DNA of 7,010 nucleotides from Bacillota bacterium (GTDB taxonomy: Bacteria > Bacillota > Clostridia > Acetivibrionales > DSM-1351), in the NCBI GenBank assembly GCA_023441625.1, contig JAEZOA010000088.1, forward strand, positions 1 to 7,010. Reading direction: 5' to 3'. The notes below the pieces were generated by a model that did not search any database, had not been told where the DNA came from, and saw nothing but the letters and a program-made list of their open reading frames with translations. The translations under genes were made by a program, and so were the position numbers. Positions 1 to 5,987 of this stretch are shown here, one piece after another (positions within the stretch are counted from its first letter, which is position 1; every line of letters starts with the position of its first letter).

Positions 1-39
1 ATCAGCAGGTCGGGGGTTCAATTCCGTCCGCCAGCTCCA
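1..39 (+). tRNA. 3' part of a tRNA, probably tRNA-Thr (cut by window edge)
   Basis: The first 39 bases form the 3' end of a tRNA: the 3' strand of an anticodon stem (ATCAGC), a T loop TTCAATT, an acceptor 3' strand CGCCAGC, a discriminator T and an encoded CCA. The anticodon lies left of the window, so identity is inferred. Discriminator T, the acceptor strand (partner GCTGGCG) and the anticodon-stem remnant resemble clostridial tRNA-Thr. One base pair in the T stem appears mismatched (G/G). It lies three bases before tRNA-Tyr, so both are probably cut from one precursor. Confidence 0.75.
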
Positions 40-42
40 TAT

Positions 43-127
43 GGGAGGGTTCCCGAGTGGCCAAAGGGGGCAGACTGTAAATCTGTTATCTACGATTTCG
101 ATGGTTCGAATCCATCTCCTCCCACCA
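43..127 (+). tRNA. tRNA-Tyr (anticodon GTA)
   Basis: Complete 85-nt class II tRNA. The acceptor stem GGGAGGG (43-49) pairs with TCCTCCC (117-123), followed by discriminator A and encoded CCA. The anticodon stem is 70-74 with 82-86, and GTA lies at 77-79. A long variable arm (about 87-99) is typical of bacterial tRNA-Tyr. The T arm GATGG/CCATC (100-104, 112-116) encloses TTCGAAT. It is the last gene of the tRNA cluster and is followed by an intrinsic terminator. Every stem pairs, so it should be functional. Confidence 0.97.
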
Positions 128-135
128 AAAAAGAG

Positions 136-173
136 CCTTGCGCATTCGCGATTACGCTGTGCGCAGGGTTTTT
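136..173 (+). terminator. Rho-independent terminator of the tRNA cluster
   Basis: CCTTGCGCA (136-144) pairs with TGCGCAGGG (160-168) with one T-G wobble. An inner GCG/CGC stem (148-150, 155-157) closes an ATTA loop. Five T residues (169-173) follow directly. It starts nine bases after the CCA of tRNA-Tyr, so it ends the tRNA transcript. Confidence 0.88.
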
Positions 174-193
174 AACTTTGTACAGAATAAATT

Positions 194-238
194 AACAGCT
201 TATAACCTAAAATTTAAACTTATAGGTTATAAGCTGTT
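194..238 (-). terminator. Perfect 16-bp inverted repeat, likely terminator of the PMT gene
   Basis: AACAGCTTATAACCTA (194-209) and its exact reverse complement (223-238) enclose a 13-nt AT-rich loop. It lies 36 bp past the stop codon of the minus-strand glycosyltransferase gene, between converging transcripts. On the minus strand the stem is followed by AATTTATT, a modest U-rich tail, so termination of that gene is the most likely role. A contribution to blocking tRNA read-through is also possible. The arms contain TATAACCTA, which recurs upstream of dapF. Confidence 0.65.
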
Positions 239-247
239 TGTAGTTAG

Positions 248-277
248 TATCTTAATTTAGGTTAATATCTTAATTTA
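248..277. repeat. Short tandem repeat at the 3' end of the PMT gene
   Basis: TATCTTAATTTA occurs at 248-259 and again at 266-277, a period of 18 bp. The second copy includes the stop codon of the minus-strand gene (TAA, 275-277). This looks like a small local duplication in AT-rich DNA; no function is evident. Confidence 0.6.
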
Positions 278-2269
278 ATACCTAAAGCTCCAGCCTGGAA
301 AGAACTCAAGAAAGCTGGCATACCATCTTGGTACTATCATTCCCGATAGAATTGGGTAGAACATTACAAACAAAATTGCAGTTAGAAGAAGATAAATGTA
401 TACAACTTTTCTAGCATTTTTGCCACCATACTCTGAGAAAACTTTAAGTAGGTATACGATTATTATTATTAAAAAAGGAATTACAGAGAAATAGTGATAT
501 ATAAACGCCATTCTTCGAACCACCATCCAGGGGATATACTGAAATAGCGCCCCGAATATTGGGACTAGCATATATTTGTCTTTTCTCTTAATGACTAATA
601 TGATTGCTATAATAAGCGCAGGTATACTTAACCACCAGATTAAGGGGTTACCCATACAAATAATGCTAGAGGTTAGCCCTTCTGCTGCTAAAGACTTTGA
701 ACCATAAAACCATATAGGTTTTGTCATTAATGACCAGGACCACCAAGGAGAGGAATAAGAGTGCTGTATGTTTAGTTCATTATGAAAGCTGTACATGTGA
801 GTTTGATTATTAAAGAATTCCTGAACACCATTTCCTGGTACTTGCATTACTGAAGTATATGAGGCAAAGTAAATAACCGCAGGAATTATTAGAAAGAACA
901 ATATACAAGCTATTGCAGTCTTAACAAAGTACTTGCTCCAAAACTTTTTGAATATATCTGAAGAAAGCCCAGACTTTTTATAAGCAACGTAGTACGCTAT
1001 ATCATCAATCTTTGCAATAACAAATATAAGGAAAATGCCAACGGCAGCATACATAGCAATCCACTTAGTTGCAACACCAATACCAAGAGTAAGTCCGCAT
1101 AGGAACAACGGTACAAGTGATTTTTTAAACCCCATTTTATAGGACCTCTTTATAAAATAATCATATATAAAATAATACATCAGGATAACAAAGAAGGTAA
1201 CGTATACATCTATTGTGGATATTCTAGTTTGAACGAAATGCATAAAATCAAACATCATAAGAAATGCAGTACAAAAAGCATAATAACGATTTTTAAATAC
1301 TTTCAATCCAAAAAGATACATAAGTGGGATCATTGCAACACCGAAAAGAGTCCCAATAATTCTCCAACCAAAAGGATTCACCCCAAATATAAGCATACCA
1401 ATCATAACAAAGTATTTTCCAAGAGGAGGATGAGTTCTTTCGAAGGGATTAATTTTGTTTAAAAAATCAAGTGCAGTTCTGGGATAGAAAACCTCATCAA
1501 AATATGTGCTTGTGCTAGATAAGGTATAAAAGTCAACCTTTTCGGTTTCATCTATTAAATTTGATAAATTGTACGATTTACCATCAGGGCTTTTAATTGG
1601 AGTAACATTTGGATTCTCGTTCGAAGAAGTAATACTTATAATATTTATAGGGGTGGTTGAACCTTTTTCAAAAACAGCTATTTCATTTATTGCTGCCCCT
1701 GGACTATTTGGGACTATTTTAATTTTGCTGGTTTTAAATTCCTTAGTAGTGACTAACCAGGAATAGAAGCCAGTTTTATCAAGGATTTCTGAACTCAAAT
1801 ATGTATTATAAGAATTTAAATACTTTATATCAAGTTTAACACCATCATATTTTTCTTCATTATAGCCTTGATAGAGCATTACTTTTGCAACATCAACATC
1901 TCTTCCTAAATCGATTACAAAACCATCGTCCTTACCCGATGGTGCCCAACCAGTCTCTGGTACAGCAAAGCCACCCAGATTATAAATTGCAGGAATAGCA
2001 TAAAAAATAGTCATTACTAACATTATAATAAAATCTTTTCTTGTTAATGTAAATAATGGCTTGGTTTCGCGCTTTGTATCTAATAAACCATATTCGGTAA
2101 TTATAATATTGTCTTTGCGAATATTTCTTATTCTAATAAAGCCCCATATTCCTATTGAAATAAGGAATAAACAAGTTACACTTAACATCATTGTTGCAAA
2201 ACCGGGCATTTTTATATTTGAAAAAAAGATCCATATATCGTTTAAAAAATTAACAAAAAAGTCCTTCAA
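275..2269 (-). CDS. GT39/PMT-family membrane glycosyltransferase with extracytoplasmic discoidin-like domain
   Basis: A 664-residue polytopic membrane protein of the dolichyl-phosphate-mannose:protein O-mannosyltransferase family (GT-C fold). These enzymes transfer a sugar from a polyprenyl-phosphate carrier to Ser/Thr of exported proteins on the outer membrane face. Seen: membrane segments near 24-47 and 80-97, then a long outside stretch with the family acidic pair in YFDEVFYPR (Asp258, Glu259) and HPPLGK (280-285). Many helices follow, then a C-terminal part with HSYSSPWWSW (503-512) and RRMAFIYHYF (585-594), as in bacterial PMTs. Residues about 104-203 (GFVIDLG near 116-122, KIKIVPN near 182-188, AINEIAVF near 193-200) resemble an F5/8 type C (discoidin) beta-sandwich inserted before the acidic pair. 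A Ser/Thr/Asn-rich linker (204-240) follows. The start is TTG (2267-2269), chosen because GGGAGGAA sits eight bases upstream. Family is secure; sugar and target proteins are unknown. The gene stands alone, divergent from dapF. Confidence 0.9.
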   Translation of the reverse strand: MKDFFVNFLNDIWIFFSNIKMPGFATMMLSVTCLFLISIGIWGFIRIRNIRKDNIIITEYGLLDTKRETKPLFTLTRKDFIIMLVMTIFYAIPAIYNLGGFAVPETGWAPSGKDDGFVIDLGRDVDVAKVMLYQGYNEEKYDGVKLDIKYLNSYNTYLSSEILDKTGFYSWLVTTKEFKTSKIKIVPNSPGAAINEIAVFEKGSTTPINIISITSSNENPNVTPIKSPDGKSYNLSNLIDETEKVDFYTLSSTSTYFDEVFYPRTALDFLNKINPFERTHPPLGKYFVMIGMLIFGVNPFGWRIIGTLFGVAMIPLMYLFGLKVFKNRYYAFCTAFLMMFDFMHFVQTRISTIDVYVTFFVILMYYFIYDYFIKRSYKMGFKKSLVPLFLCGLTLGIGVATKWIAMYAAVGIFLIFVIAKIDDIAYYVAYKKSGLSSDIFKKFWSKYFVKTAIACILFFLIIPAVIYFASYTSVMQVPGNGVQEFFNNQTHMYSFHNELNIQHSYSSPWWSWSLMTKPIWFYGSKSLAAEGLTSSIICMGNPLIWWLSIPALIIAIILVIKRKDKYMLVPIFGALFQYIPWMVVRRMAFIYHYFSVIPFLIIIIVYLLKVFSEYGGKNARKVVYIYLLLTAILFVMFYPILSGMIVPRWYASFLEFFPGWSFRY

Positions 2270-2313
2270 AGGTATTTCCTCCCAAAATATAATCTATTAA
2301 AAGTTTTACCATA

Positions 2314-2342
2314 ATTATAATATAGTATGTATAACAATACAA
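2314..2342 (-). promoter_or_regulatory. Predicted sigma-70 promoter of the PMT gene
   Basis: On the minus strand TTGTAT (2337-2342) and TATAAT (2314-2319) are separated by exactly 17 bases. The predicted start near 2307 leaves a leader of about 40 nt before the TTG start. The -10 is perfect and the -35 matches four of six positions. The surrounding DNA is very AT-rich, which lowers certainty. Confidence 0.6.
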
Positions 2343-2389
2343 ATAATAGTAAAAACAACAACTAACAATTATTATAACCTAATAAAAGA

Positions 2390-2426
2390 TAAAAGACATT
2401 TGCTATAACCTAAAAGACATTTGCTA
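2390..2426. repeat. Two 16-bp direct repeats abutting the dapF promoter
   Basis: TAAAAGACATTTGCTA occurs perfectly at 2390-2405 and 2411-2426, a 21-bp period, about two helical turns. The second copy ends one base before the -35 box (2428-2433). Just before each copy or its lead-in is ATAACCTAA (2374-2382 and 2405-2413). Position and helical phasing fit binding sites for an activator or repressor of the dapF operon, or of both divergent genes. The repeat is seen; the regulatory role is inferred. Confidence 0.7.
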
Positions 2427-2427
2427 A

Positions 2428-2455
2428 TTGAAAAATTGATAAGGTATGCTATAAT
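2428..2455 (+). promoter_or_regulatory. Main predicted promoter of the dapF operon
   Basis: TTGAAA (2428-2433), a 16-bp spacer and a perfect TATAAT (2450-2455) preceded by TGC (an extended -10, TG at 2447-2448). This is the best promoter match upstream of the rightward genes. Transcription should begin near 2462, giving a leader of about 170 nt before dapF. Confidence 0.8.
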
Positions 2456-2462
2456 ATTTACA

Positions 2463-2547
2463 AGTGACTACTGGGTTGCTCACAAAGGCGTGATGTATCC
2501 AATTCCAAAACAGAAGATTTAAGGTCTTCTGTATCATAGTAGACTAC
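2463..2547 (+). promoter_or_regulatory. Structured 5' leader of dapF, possible three-way junction
   Basis: Starting at the predicted transcript start, three stems can be drawn by eye. P1 is CTACT (2468-2472) with AGTAG (2538-2542). P2 is GGGT (2473-2476) with ATCC (2497-2500), capped by TCAC (2480-2483) with GTGA (2490-2493). P3 is CAGAAGA (2511-2517) with TCTTCTG (2525-2531), loop TTTAAGG. P3 is the strongest. I recognise no known riboswitch core here, neither the lysine riboswitch nor a T-box, and no T-run follows that would make it an attenuating terminator. It may be an unrecognised cis-regulatory RNA or incidental folding. Confidence 0.4.
2493..2522 (+). CDS. Possible nine-residue leader peptide upstream of dapF
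   Basis: An ATG at 2493 opens a nine-codon frame, MYPIPKQKI, ending at TAA (2520-2522). AAAGG (2484-2488), four bases upstream of the ATG, is a weak ribosome binding site and would lie in the loop of the TCAC/GTGA hairpin. The last codons (Lys, Gln, Lys) lie at or in the 5' arm of the P3 hairpin and the stop is in its loop, so a translating ribosome would prevent P3. Two of nine codons are Lys and the downstream genes make the lysine precursor. Such a short frame arises easily by chance and the evidence is only positional. Confidence 0.2.
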   Translation: MYPIPKQKI

Positions 2548-2568
2548 AAAATTCAATTCAAATATAAT
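2540..2568 (+). promoter_or_regulatory. Possible second promoter of the dapF operon
   Basis: TAGACT (2540-2545), a 17-bp spacer and TATAAT (2563-2568). The -35 matches four of six positions. It would start transcripts near 2575 that lack the structured leader. It is weaker than the upstream promoter and lies in AT-rich DNA. Confidence 0.35.
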
Positions 2569-2581
2569 TTTATAAAATTAT
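2564..2581. repeat. 18-bp perfect AT palindrome
   Basis: ATAATTTTATAAAATTAT is its own reverse complement and overlaps the -10 of the possible second dapF promoter. It could be an operator or simply a result of base composition, since it contains only A and T. Confidence 0.45.
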
Positions 2582-2634
2582 TTATCAATGGTGTTAAATT
2601 TAATATTAATGAAGTAATTTGAAAGGGTAAATGT

Positions 2635-3468
2635 ATGAAATTTACAAAAATGCAAGGTTTAGGTAATGATTATATATACTTAGATTGTACCCAAAAAGTT
2701 ATTGATAATATATCAGAAATAGCCAAAAAGGTTAGTGACAGACATTTTGGTATAGGTTCAGATGGGTTGGTTTTAATTTTATCTTCTGACATAGCTGATT
2801 TCCGAATGAGAATGTTTAATTCAGATGGTTCTGAGTCTGAAATGTGTGGAAATGCTATAAGGTGCGTTGGAAAATATGTATTTGATAATATGCTTACAGA
2901 CAAAAATAAAATAACAATAGAAACGTTAGCTGGTATAAAGGTTTTAGAATTAAAGATAGAAAATCAGAAGGTAGTTCTTGTAAAGGTAGATATGGGTGAA
3001 CCTATTCTGACGCCTAAAGAAATTCCAGTTGAAGGGAGAAAGGATCGATTTATTTCTGAACCAATAGTGATTGATGGTCAGACTTATAGTGTAACAGCTG
3101 TTTCAATGGGTAATCCTCATGCAATCACTTATGTAGATGATGTTGATAATTTTCCACTTTATAATGTGGGACCAAAGATGGAGGTAAACAAGCTCTTTCC
3201 AAGAAAGGTAAACGCAGAGTTTGTTCAAGTGATTGATAAAAATACTCTAAAAATGAGAGTTTGGGAAAGAGGTGCTGGGGAAACTCTTGCATGCGGAACA
3301 GGTGCTAGTGCTGTACTTGTTGCATCTGTTCTCAATGGAGTATCAGAAAGAGCAGCAACTATCAAGTTACTTGGTGGAGATTTATTTATAGAATGGTTAG
3401 AAAAAGATAATCATGTATATATGACAGGGCCTGCAGTTAAGGTGTTTGATGGAGAGATAGAGATATAG
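2635..3468 (+). CDS. dapF: Diaminopimelate epimerase DapF
   Basis: Cytoplasmic, cofactor-independent epimerase converting LL-2,6-diaminopimelate to meso-diaminopimelate, the cross-linking residue of peptidoglycan and the direct precursor of lysine. The 277 residues match the usual length. The N-terminus has MQGLGNDYIYLD (6-17). The two catalytic cysteines of the two-base mechanism are present: Cys71 in SEMCGNAIR and Cys220 in LACGTGASA. Other family signatures are FNSDGSE (61-67), MGNPHA (158-163) and WERGAGET (210-217). GAAAGGG (2621-2627) lies seven bases before the ATG. An ATG at 2631 is out of frame. It is the first gene of the rightward operon and is followed after 37 bp by dapL, which supplies its substrate. 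Both active-site cysteines are intact, so the enzyme should be active. Confidence 0.97.
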   Translation: MKFTKMQGLGNDYIYLDCTQKVIDNISEIAKKVSDRHFGIGSDGLVLILSSDIADFRMRMFNSDGSESEMCGNAIRCVGKYVFDNMLTDKNKITIETLAGIKVLELKIENQKVVLVKVDMGEPILTPKEIPVEGRKDRFISEPIVIDGQTYSVTAVSMGNPHAITYVDDVDNFPLYNVGPKMEVNKLFPRKVNAEFVQVIDKNTLKMRVWERGAGETLACGTGASAVLVASVLNGVSERAATIKLLGGDLFIEWLEKDNHVYMTGPAVKVFDGEIEI

Positions 3469-3505
3469 TAGTGGACTAATTAAATATACGAGAGGAATTG
3501 ATAAT

Positions 3506-4738
3506 ATGGCATTTGTGAATGAAAATCATTTAAAATTACCTGGGAACTATTTATTTGCTGAAATTGGTAAAAGGGTAGCTACATTTAAAACTCAGAACCC
3601 GGCTGCTGATATTATAAGACTTGGAATAGGAGATGTAACTCGTCCGCTTCCAATAGCGTGTACTGAGGCTATGCATAAAGCAGTAGATGATATGTCCAGG
3701 GTAGAAACCTTCAAGGGCTATCCTGAATATGAGGGATATGATTTCTTAATTAATAAGATTACAGATTTTGATTATAAGCAAAGAGGTATTAATATTGGAC
3801 ATGACGAAGTATTTGTAAGTGATGGAGCAAAAAGTGATACAGCTAACATACAGGAGCTGTTTGGAGAAAATAGTAGAATTGCTGTTACTGACCCTGTTTA
3901 TCCGGTTTATGTAGACAGTAATGTTATGGCAGGTAGAACGGGTGAATATAAAGAAGGTAAATGGAGCAATGTTACATATCTGCCCTGTATGGCTGAAAAT
4001 GGTTTTATTCCTGAGCTTCCTAACGATAAGGTTGACTTAATATATTTATGCTTGCCAAATAATCCAACAGGTACTACACTTACTAAAGAGCAATTAAAGA
4101 TATGGGTAGATTATGCAATTAAAAATAAATCAGTAATTTTGTTTGACTCTGCATATGAAGCTTTTATTACTCAGGAGGATGTTCCTCATAGCATTTATGA
4201 AATAGAGGGTGCGAAAGAAGTAGCAATAGAATTTAGAAGCTTTTCGAAAACAGCAGGCTTCACAGGCACAAGATGTGCTTATATAGTAATTCCAAAGGAA
4301 CTAAAGGCTTATACTACAGATGGAGTGGAAATTGGGCTCAATAGACTTTGGTATAGACGACAAGCAACTAAGTTTAATGGAGTATCATATATAGTTCAAC
4401 GTGGTGCTGAGGCAGTATATTCTCAAGAAGGACAGAAACAAGTTAAAGAAACTATAGCTTATTACTTAGCTAATGCAGCAATTATAAAGAGTGGTCTTGA
4501 AAGTATAGGAATACAGGTTTTTGGTGGAGTGAATGCGCCTTATATATGGATGAAAACTCCAAATGGTATGGATTCATGGGCATTTTTTGATAAATTATTG
4601 AACGAAGCAAATATTGTTGGCACACCAGGAGTTGGATTCGGACCTAGTGGTCAAGGGTATTTTAGACTTACTGCATTTGGAAGTTTAGAAAATACCAAAG
4701 CAGCTGTAGAGAGATTTAAAACAAGACTCAAAGTATAG
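3506..4738 (+). CDS. dapL: LL-diaminopimelate aminotransferase DapL
   Basis: PLP-dependent fold-type I aminotransferase making LL-diaminopimelate from tetrahydrodipicolinate and glutamate in one step, bypassing the succinylase and acetylase routes. Its 410 residues equal the family norm. Visible features: LFAEIGKRV (16-24), IRLGIGDVTRPLP (37-49), the substrate-loop segment GYPEYEGYDFL (71-81), VSDGAKSD (104-111), NNPTGT (185-190), FDSAYEAF with the PLP-contacting Asp214, the Schiff-base Lys248 in SFSKTAGFTGTR, and the carboxylate-binding Arg387 in GYFRLTAFG. AGAGGA (3491-3496) lies nine bases before the ATG. It follows dapF in the same operon, so the two enzymes form consecutive steps. The length and the GDVTRPLP and GYPEYEG motifs separate DapL from ordinary aspartate aminotransferases. 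Confidence 0.97.
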   Translation: MAFVNENHLKLPGNYLFAEIGKRVATFKTQNPAADIIRLGIGDVTRPLPIACTEAMHKAVDDMSRVETFKGYPEYEGYDFLINKITDFDYKQRGINIGHDEVFVSDGAKSDTANIQELFGENSRIAVTDPVYPVYVDSNVMAGRTGEYKEGKWSNVTYLPCMAENGFIPELPNDKVDLIYLCLPNNPTGTTLTKEQLKIWVDYAIKNKSVILFDSAYEAFITQEDVPHSIYEIEGAKEVAIEFRSFSKTAGFTGTRCAYIVIPKELKAYTTDGVEIGLNRLWYRRQATKFNGVSYIVQRGAEAVYSQEGQKQVKETIAYYLANAAIIKSGLESIGIQVFGGVNAPYIWMKTPNGMDSWAFFDKLLNEANIVGTPGVGFGPSGQGYFRLTAFGSLENTKAAVERFKTRLKV

Positions 4739-4751
4739 AAGGAATGATGTT

Positions 4752-5321
4752 ATGTTAGACTGGGAGCAGCTTGATTTAGCTTGTAAAGGCTGTAAATCAT
4801 GTGAACTTGGAAAATATAGAACGAATATAGTTATTGGAAGGGGAAATATAAAAGCCCCGATAATGTTCATTGGTGAGGGACCAGGTGAACAGGAGGATAT
4901 GCAGGGAATACCTTTTGTTGGACAAGCAGGTAAACTGCTGGATATTCTTTTGGAAGCATTAATGTTTAAACCGGACGATTATTACATTGCTAATATAGTT
5001 AAATGCAGGCCTCCAAACAATAGAGTACCAAATGACCAAGAGGCTGAAAGTTGTTTGCCTTATTTAAGAAATCAAGTGGCTCTCATTAGACCGCGTATAA
5101 TAGTATGCCTTGGAGGCACTGCAGCAAGATATGTAATATCAAAGGATATAAAAATAACTCAAATTAGGGGACAGTGGTTAGAACAAAAGCGTTGCTTAAT
5201 AATGCCCACTTTCCATCCAGCTGCATTATTAAGAGATCCAAGCAAAAAGGCATTACTTTTCAAGGATATTAAAGAAGTTAAGAAGAAATTAAATTTTATT
5301 TCGGAACAGACTAGTTCATAA
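4752..5321 (+). CDS. Type-4 iron-sulfur uracil-DNA glycosylase
   Basis: DNA-repair glycosylase removing uracil from DNA (base excision repair), of the type-4 family first known from thermophiles. At 189 residues it has the usual compact length. All four likely [4Fe-4S] ligands are present: Cys14 and Cys17 (CKSC), Cys85 (NIVKCRPPNNR) and Cys101, with 15 residues between the last two. Motif 1 is GEGPGEQED (41-49), uracil-pocket sequence PFVGQAGKLL follows (54-63), and the C-terminal motif is TFHPAALLR (153-161, His155). GAAGGAA (4738-4744) sits just upstream of the ATG, which begins 13 bp after the dapL stop, so translation is probably coupled within the operon. Its place behind lysine genes is likely a co-transcription effect. 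The sequence leaves little doubt about family; activity on uracil versus other deaminated bases is inferred. Confidence 0.93.
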   Translation: MLDWEQLDLACKGCKSCELGKYRTNIVIGRGNIKAPIMFIGEGPGEQEDMQGIPFVGQAGKLLDILLEALMFKPDDYYIANIVKCRPPNNRVPNDQEAESCLPYLRNQVALIRPRIIVCLGGTAARYVISKDIKITQIRGQWLEQKRCLIMPTFHPAALLRDPSKKALLFKDIKEVKKKLNFISEQTSS

Positions 5322-5351
5322 CAATTTATAATGTTGCTTGTGGAGGCTAAT

Positions 5352-5951
5352 TTGACGATGGAGCAAACAAGAGATAAGCTTAATGAGTTATATAATGAAT
5401 ACGTGAAAGTATTTGAAAAAGAGGAGATAGTACTTGGAGAGGGCTGTAAAACCAGTCCTCTTGTTGTAGTTGGCGAGGCCCCTGGTAAGGATGAGGTAAA
5501 ACTAGGGAAACCATTTGTTGGTGCAGCAGGTAAAAATCTAAATGAATTTTTAGGTGTATTAGGTATAGAAAGAGAGAGTATATTTATAACTAATGTTATA
5601 AAATATAGGCTAGGAAGGTTGAATCCAAAAACACAAAGAATTGTAAATAGACCTGCAACGGTATCAGATATAAGAGAAAATCAAAAATGGCTTCATAGTG
5701 AAATTAAATTACTTAAGCCTCAAATAATTGTAACATTAGGCAATGTTCCACTGAAAGCAATTTCAGATGATTTCAAAGTAACAATAGGCGATATGCATGG
5801 TAGAACTCATATTTGTACAATAGCTGATATTGAGTTTAAACTTTTTCCTTTATATCATCCAGCAAGTATTATTTATAATAGGGCATTGATGGAAACATAT
5901 AATAAGGATATACTAAATTTGAAGGAAGAGATAAGTAACATCTGTATTTAA
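5352..5951 (+). CDS. Uracil-DNA glycosylase-fold paralogue lacking the iron-sulfur cysteines
   Basis: A second uracil-DNA glycosylase superfamily protein directly behind the first. The longest frame begins with ATG at 5331 but has no ribosome binding site. GGAGG at 5342-5346 points to TTG at 5352 (five-base spacing) or ATG at 5358 (eleven-base spacing), giving about 198-200 residues. In longest-frame numbering: GEAPGKDE (48-55), PFVGAAGKNLNEFL (61-74), FITNVIKYR (85-93), IIVTLG (132-137) and LYHPAS (174-179, His176), each aligning with the first glycosylase. The Fe-S ligands are gone: no CxxC near the N-terminus, and Tyr92 replaces the third cysteine. About ten extra residues follow (region 94-112) and nothing replaces the fourth. 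An N-terminal stretch rich in Glu and Lys (11-33) may be helical. It could be an active cluster-free glycosylase, one with altered specificity, or a DNA-binding relative. Fold secure, function uncertain. Confidence 0.82.
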   Translation: MTMEQTRDKLNELYNEYVKVFEKEEIVLGEGCKTSPLVVVGEAPGKDEVKLGKPFVGAAGKNLNEFLGVLGIERESIFITNVIKYRLGRLNPKTQRIVNRPATVSDIRENQKWLHSEIKLLKPQIIVTLGNVPLKAISDDFKVTIGDMHGRTHICTIADIEFKLFPLYHPASIIYNRALMETYNKDILNLKEEISNICI

Positions 5952-5987
5952 TAGTATAGAGTATAAAATAATATGGAGCTAACATAT

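Noticed and set aside
1..274. Attachment site or integrated element at the tRNA genes
   Set aside because: tRNA genes are common integration targets, but there is no integrase and no repeated tRNA 3' segment in the window; the following sequence is a normal terminator and a chromosomal-type gene.
1229..1766. Open frames on the plus strand (1229-1462 and 1569-1766)
   Set aside because: They lie wholly antisense to the well-supported PMT-family gene, resemble no family, and have no convincing ribosome binding site.
2061..2300. 79-codon plus-strand frame overlapping the PMT 5' end
   Set aside because: Antisense to the N-terminal membrane segment and the promoter region of the PMT gene; its hydrophobic composition mirrors the coding strand.
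2461..2634. Lysine riboswitch or T-box in the dapF leader
   Set aside because: The leader is too short for a lysine riboswitch and lacks its conserved core. No T-box sequence (GGGTGGNACCGCG type) and no terminator with a T-run are present.
2670..2903. 77-codon minus-strand frame inside dapF
   Set aside because: Shadow of dapF, which has both catalytic cysteines and full length.
4685..4870. 61-codon minus-strand frame across the dapL/glycosylase junction
   Set aside because: Antisense to two convincing genes and without family resemblance.
4752..5951. The second glycosylase-like gene as a frameshifted or decayed copy of the first
   Set aside because: It is a full-length intact frame with its own ribosome binding site and conserved active-site motifs, so it is a diverged paralogue and not a pseudogene.
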